Of a stretch of 64,000 bases of DNA, positions 60,333-64,000 are shown piece after piece. The notes below the pieces were generated by a model. That model saw only the letters and a program-made list of their open reading frames with translations. It was not told the origin of the DNA and searched no databases. The first letter of the stretch is position 1. Every line of letters begins with the position of its first letter. The translations under genes were made by a program, and so were the position numbers. Location: NCBI RefSeq assembly GCF_014681765.1, contig NZ_CP061502.1, positions 1 through 64,000 of the forward strand. Direction: 5' to 3'. Source of the DNA: Roseicitreum antarcticum. Lineage in GTDB: Bacteria > Pseudomonadota > Alphaproteobacteria > Rhodobacterales > Rhodobacteraceae.

Positions 60333-60889
60333 CAACGCCCGCCGACCGGCGGCCAGATGCGCGAAAACACCCCATCTCGCTGCACCAGATGCTTCAGTCC
60401 CGCCGCGACATGCAGCGCGACCAGCGCAATCAACCCGAAGCGCGCATAGGAATGAATGGTCTTTGCCACCCCGGCCAGCGAGTCCGAGCGGGGTACCAGC
60501 GACGGCATGCCGATGGCATCCAGCATCTCGATCGGAAAGCCCCCCGCCGCGACCCGAACATAGCCGCTGAGCGCCATGACCAGCAGCAGTATATAAAGCG
60601 CCGCTTGCGTCAGGCCCGCCGCCCGCACCTGCCAGCGCGGCAGCGAAGCGGGTAGCGAGGGCGCGCGGTGCGTGGCCCGCCAGACCAGCCGTAGCAGGAC
60701 CAGCGCCAGCAAAATCACCCCACCGTTCTTATGCATGACAAACAGCAGGTTCTGCTGGGCACGCGGCAGCCCTTCGGTCTGCATATAGATGCCGATGGGG
60801 ATCATAGCCAGCACCATGAGAGCCACTAGCCAGTGCAGCAGCCGGGTGGTTGCGGCATATTTCAATGGCCGCTCGTAGGTCGCGTTCAT
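60332..60889 (-). CDS. Cytochrome b561-type membrane protein
   Basis: 185 residues from ATG 60889, chosen for GGAGGGCGG upstream rather than an upstream GTG/TTG. TTRLLHWLVALMVLAMIPIGIYM has the first heme His. KNGGVILLALVLLRLVWRATH, AALYILLLVMALSGYVR, SYARFGLIALVALHVAAGLKH hold the others. Four spans with the usual His positions. Moves electrons in the membrane; often near YceI genes, but here coupled to OpgH, unusual. Confidence 0.87.
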   Translation of the reverse strand: MNATYERPLKYAATTRLLHWLVALMVLAMIPIGIYMQTEGLPRAQQNLLFVMHKNGGVILLALVLLRLVWRATHRAPSLPASLPRWQVRAAGLTQAALYILLLVMALSGYVRVAAGGFPIEMLDAIGMPSLVPRSDSLAGVAKTIHSYARFGLIALVALHVAAGLKHLVQRDGVFSRIWPPVGGR

Positions 60890-61031
60890 GCTATCCGCCC
60901 TCCGGTTTGCATCACAGGGTGTTATCATTGCCAACCAGATGAGATAGGGCAGCGGCGCGCAAGGCAAGCCTTGGCGCGACAAATGGACGTGCCGCGAAAG
61001 ATGAAAGAAACGTGATCGCCGCGATGCGGCG

Positions 61032-61060
61032 TTGACAATCATGTAACGCAAGCAATCTGT
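61032..61060 (+). promoter_or_regulatory. Possible promoter for the rightward envelope operon (leaderless)
   Basis: TTGACA at 61032-61037, 17-bp spacing to AATCTG-like -10 (61055-61060). The ATG at 61,066 would be at or near the first transcribed base, and no ribosome binding site precedes it, consistent with leaderless translation. The 175-bp gap also serves the leftward cytochrome b561/OpgH operon. Confidence 0.4.
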
Positions 61061-61065
61061 ACCTC

Positions 61066-61863
61066 ATGTCACAAATTGCCCGCGCTCGCGCCAGACCCCC
61101 CGTTGTCCTTGCCCCGCCCCGCCGCCGCGTTCAGTGGCAGGCGGCGTTGTTGCTGACCCTGCTCATCCCTGCGGCATCACTGGGAAGTTTTGCGCTGGCC
61201 GGGACCGCAGGCGCACGCGGACCGATAGTTCCGGCGATGATTACGCTGATGATCTGCCTTGCAGGCGGCGCCTTGGTGCTGCGCGGCTTGGCACCCGGCA
61301 GATACCCGCACGCCCGGCTGGGTCTTTGCAATGTCATCACCCTGTCGCGTGCGGCGGGCATCGCTGTCATGGCTGGGCTGATCGCCGCGCCCGGCGCGCT
61401 GAGCGGCCCAGAAGCCTTGGGATGGGCGCTTGTCGCGCTGTCGGCATTGGTGTTGACGCTGGATCTGGCGGACGGCTGGGCGGCGCGGCGGTCTGGCCTC
61501 AATTCCACCTTCGGCGCGCGGTTCGATGTTGAATCCGACGTGGCCTTCGCGGTTGTTCTGGCGGTGCTGGCCTGGCAAGCCGACAAGGCGGGGGTCTGGT
61601 TTCTGACGCTCGGCGCGCTGCGCCCCGCGTTTTTGATGTCCAGCCTGATCTGGCCATGGCTGAGCGGCGCGCTGCCCGATGCAATGTGGCGCAAGACAGT
61701 CGCGGCGGTACAGATGATCGCGCAGGTGGTATTGCTGGCCCCGGTAGTGACCCCCCCGGCCTCTGAGGTGTTGGCCGCACTGTTGCTGGCCGGGGTGGCC
61801 CTGTCCTTCGCGGTCGACATCCGGGCGCTGCATGCGCGTCGGGATGTGGTGCACGGGGTATGA
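61066..61863 (+). CDS. CDP-alcohol phosphatidyltransferase
   Basis: 265 residues from ATG 61066. The catalytic motif D-x2-D-G-x2-A-R-x8-G-x3-D-x3-D is complete (residues 133-158, DLADGWAAR then GARFDVESD). Six or so membrane segments. Transfers a phosphatidyl or similar group from CDP-lipid to an alcohol. Acceptor unknown: glycerophosphate, inositol phosphate or a sugar alcohol are possible. Overlaps the next gene as ATGA. Confidence 0.88.
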   Translation: MSQIARARARPPVVLAPPRRRVQWQAALLLTLLIPAASLGSFALAGTAGARGPIVPAMITLMICLAGGALVLRGLAPGRYPHARLGLCNVITLSRAAGIAVMAGLIAAPGALSGPEALGWALVALSALVLTLDLADGWAARRSGLNSTFGARFDVESDVAFAVVLAVLAWQADKAGVWFLTLGALRPAFLMSSLIWPWLSGALPDAMWRKTVAAVQMIAQVVLLAPVVTPPASEVLAALLLAGVALSFAVDIRALHARRDVVHGV

Positions 61864-63512
61864 GTGGCCGGATCGCGCCACAAGCCATCGCAAGGCACAT
61901 CCTGGCTGCGGCGGTGCTGTATCTGCTGCTGATCCAGCCAAACCATCCAGCCGCGATGACATGGGGCGCACTGCGCGCCTTTCCGCTGGAATTGCCGGTG
62001 ATCCTGTCGCTGCTGGTCCTCACCGGAAACGGCTGGACGGGGCGCGTGCTGCGCGCGGTGCTGATAACGCTCTTGATGGCGGTTGCGCTGCTTAAGTTGG
62101 CAGATTTTGGCACGTTTGTCGCATTCAACCGCGGGTTCAACCTGTTGGTGGACCTCAACCTGCTGCATGCGGGGTGGACCTTGGCGCAGGGCACATTCGG
62201 CATGGCGCTGGCCATGCTGGCAGGTTTGGGCGCTTTGGGCGCGCTGGTACTGATGGCCGGAATGTTGTGGTGGGCCACCGGTGTCTGGGCGCGGCACGGC
62301 CGCCCCGGCTGGCTGCGCGTCACGGCGGCAATTCTGATCCTGCCCGCCACGGTGGCAGCGGTGGCCGAGGTCGGACAAGCGCGGCGCCTGTGGTCCCTGC
62401 CCGCACCTGTCGCCGATGCAATCCCCGGTGCCGCCTTCACCGCCCGGCTCGCTCTGGAACGTGTGATGCAATTCGCCGAGACACGCGCCGAACTCGCCGC
62501 CTTCCGCACGGCAGCGCGCACAGATCCAATGGCGGGCGGCGGTCCATTTCTTGACCTTGCGGGCGACCGCGATGTGATCTTGATCTACGTCGAAAGCTAT
62601 GGACGGGCGAGCTTTGACAACCCGCTCTACCGCCCCACCCATAGCGCTACCCTGCGCCAGATCGGCGCCGACTTGGACGGCCGGGGCCTTGCCATGCGGT
62701 CGGGCTGGGCAGTCGCGCCGATGACCGGGGGGCAAAGCTGGCTGGCGCATGGCACCGTCGCCTCGGGGTTGTGGCTCGACGATCAGGGCCGCTACCGCGC
62801 CCTTCTGGCCAGCGAGCGCCAGACCCTGTTCCACTATGCCAGTGCCAGCGGGCGGCGCAGCGTGGCGATCATGCCCGCACATGTCTTCCCTTGGCCCGAG
62901 GGCGCGTATTTCGGTTTCGACGCCATCTACAACGCCCCCGATCTGGGCTACGAGGGGCAACCATTCAACTGGGTCACCATGCCGGACCAATTCACCCTGA
63001 CCGCGCTGGACCGGCTGGAGCGCACGCGTCCGCAAGGCACGCCCGGGCGCGATCCACTTCTGGCGCAAGTGGCGTTGGTATCATCGCATGCGCCATGGGT
63101 TCCGATCCCGCCGGTGATCGACTGGGAGGCCGTGGGCGACGGTACGGTCTTCGACCCTTGGGCGACCTCGGGCGATCCCCCCGATGTGGTGTGGCGTGAC
63201 CATGACCGGGTGCGCGAACAATACCGCCGCGCCATCGACTACAGCCTACAGACCGTGGGATCATGGGCGGCGCGCCATGCGGACAACCCACCGCTGATCA
63301 TCATGCTGGGCGACCATCAAACCGCAGGATTCGTGTCCGGTGTGACCGGGTTCGATGTGCCGGTGCATATCATCGGCCCGCCTGATCTGGTCGCGCGGTT
63401 CGACGGTCCTGGCTGGCAGGCTGGGATGTTCCCCGATCCCGCTGCGCCCGCGCTGCGCATGGATGCAATGCGCGATGTCATCCTGCGCGCCCTGTCCTCG
63501 GACGCACCATGA
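61860..63512 (+). CDS. Membrane-anchored sulfatase/phosphatase-superfamily protein (LtaS/OpgB-like)
   Basis: 550 residues from ATG 61860. Residues 1-180 contain four or five membrane spans. The periplasmic part has VILIYVESYGRASF (first metal Glu 245), PMTGGQSW (nucleophile position, about 290), and IIMLGDHQTAGFV (metal site about 484), in the order of LtaS/OpgB-type phosphoglycerol transferases. It may transfer phosphoglycerol or phosphoethanolamine to an envelope glycan. Sequence divergent enough that the reaction is not certain. Confidence 0.78.
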   Translation: MSGRIAPQAIARHILAAAVLYLLLIQPNHPAAMTWGALRAFPLELPVILSLLVLTGNGWTGRVLRAVLITLLMAVALLKLADFGTFVAFNRGFNLLVDLNLLHAGWTLAQGTFGMALAMLAGLGALGALVLMAGMLWWATGVWARHGRPGWLRVTAAILILPATVAAVAEVGQARRLWSLPAPVADAIPGAAFTARLALERVMQFAETRAELAAFRTAARTDPMAGGGPFLDLAGDRDVILIYVESYGRASFDNPLYRPTHSATLRQIGADLDGRGLAMRSGWAVAPMTGGQSWLAHGTVASGLWLDDQGRYRALLASERQTLFHYASASGRRSVAIMPAHVFPWPEGAYFGFDAIYNAPDLGYEGQPFNWVTMPDQFTLTALDRLERTRPQGTPGRDPLLAQVALVSSHAPWVPIPPVIDWEAVGDGTVFDPWATSGDPPDVVWRDHDRVREQYRRAIDYSLQTVGSWAARHADNPPLIIMLGDHQTAGFVSGVTGFDVPVHIIGPPDLVARFDGPGWQAGMFPDPAAPALRMDAMRDVILRALSSDAP

Positions 63513-64000
63513 AGGCGGCAGGGCGCGGTCTGATGCTAGCTGTGGTGCGCTGGGTCGTCACGCTGGGTGCGCTGGTTCTGGTGTTTCGCGTGCTGGGCAC
63601 CGAGGCGATCGTGACGCAGTTGCGGGCAGTATCGCTGCCATGGCTTGTGATGGCGGTAGGCGCACTGACGCTCCAGATCGCGCTGTCGGCAGCGCGCTGG
63701 CGGATCACGGCGGGCGCTGTCGGCCTTCAGGTGGGGCGCGGACAGGCGTTGCGCGAATACTACCTGTCGGTGCTAGGCAACACGGTACTGCCCGGCGGCG
63801 TGCTGGGCGATCTGGGGCGGATCGCACGGCTGCGCCATCAAGCCGGGGTGGGGCGGGCCGCACAATCGGTGGTGATCGAGCGGCTGGCAGGCCAGATTGC
63901 GCTGTTTGCCGTGACGGGTCTCGGCGCGGTGGCGTGGTTCTGGCCGCATCCAGCTGCACTGGCCGGGGCGATTGCGCTTGTTGCCGGCGGCTATGGCATG
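63509..64000 (+). CDS. LPG-synthase-like transmembrane protein (flippase-like), C-terminus off the right edge
   Basis: ATG 63509 (ATGA overlap) reads on to the window end, 164 residues. WVVTLGALVLVFRVLG, PWLVMAVGALTLQIALSAARW, REYYLSVLGNTVLPGGVLGDLGRI and VVIERLAGQIALFAV are the first part of the LPG_synthase_TM (UPF0104/YbhN) family. Such proteins move lipids or lipid-linked sugars across the membrane. Third gene of the operon. Confidence 0.85.
   Translation, partial: MKAAGRGLMLAVVRWVVTLGALVLVFRVLGTEAIVTQLRAVSLPWLVMAVGALTLQIALSAARWRITAGAVGLQVGRGQALREYYLSVLGNTVLPGGVLGDLGRIARLRHQAGVGRAAQSVVIERLAGQIALFAVTGLGAVAWFWPHPAALAGAIALVAGGYGM

Noticed and set aside
61131-63068. 645-residue minus-strand ORF opposite the envelope operon
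   Set aside because: Composition is that of a reverse shadow of GC-rich genes; the plus-strand genes have clear catalytic motifs.

Overview
The window is a GC-rich alphaproteobacterial chromosome segment, most likely from a member of the Rhodobacterales. This is inferred from codon use, a seleno-free purine/nucleoside ABC operon, a Tat-exported NMT1-type binding protein, and a podovirus-like prophage of a kind familiar in that group. It falls into two parts.

Positions 1 to about 47,240 are one end of a prophage inserted at the 3' end of a tRNA-Ser(UGA) gene (47,237-47,326). The integrase (45,827-47,095) lies next to the tRNA. The other end of the prophage is outside the window to the left. 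The late genes run leftward on the minus strand: small and large terminase (the large one carries an intein), portal, scaffold, a CsrA-like protein, an N4-gp56-type major capsid protein, adaptor/stabilisation proteins, a tail fibre, three virion/ejection proteins (one with a glucosaminidase domain), and a giant polyvalent protein with pyrophosphatase-like and adenine-methyltransferase modules that runs off the left edge. A compact minus-strand early operon (31,837 to 26,454) has overlapping start and stop codons. It encodes Cro-like and other HTH proteins, an adenine methyltransferase, a RusA-like resolvase, a DUF1376-type replication protein and small proteins. The immunity region is centred on a repressor at 31,925. 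The rightward arm (32,408-45,830) carries a secreted repeat protein, small membrane proteins, a nucleotidyltransferase-fold protein, a RecT recombination module, a cytosine methyltransferase, a Gp37/Gp68-like protein and a Lar-type restriction-alleviation protein.

Between about 33.97 and 43.5 kb many genes are broken by single-base indels. A duplicated 0.2-kb segment shows that the left copy lost about a dozen single bases relative to the right copy. This looks more like local sequence error than biological decay, so these reading frames should be read as frameshifted rather than dead.

Positions 47,330 to 64,000 are host genes. A four-gene BMP-type nucleoside/purine ABC operon runs leftward (52,574 to 47,837). 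Upstream of it is another leftward group: an NMT1/THI5-type binding protein, an ATPase, a single-chain double permease and a GT4 glycosyltransferase. The last region centres on a divergent promoter near 61.0 kb. Leftward lie a cytochrome b561 and an OpgH-type glucosyltransferase fused to a SAM methyltransferase. Rightward lie a CDP-alcohol phosphatidyltransferase, an LtaS/OpgB-like sulfatase-fold protein and a flippase-like LPG-synthase transmembrane protein, all with ATGA overlaps. This last set looks like a cell-envelope glycan or lipid modification locus and is the best candidate for an undescribed host pathway. In the prophage, the best candidates are the CsrA-like regulator beside the capsid gene, the repeated 13-bp late-gene motif, and a repressor operator embedded in two promoters.
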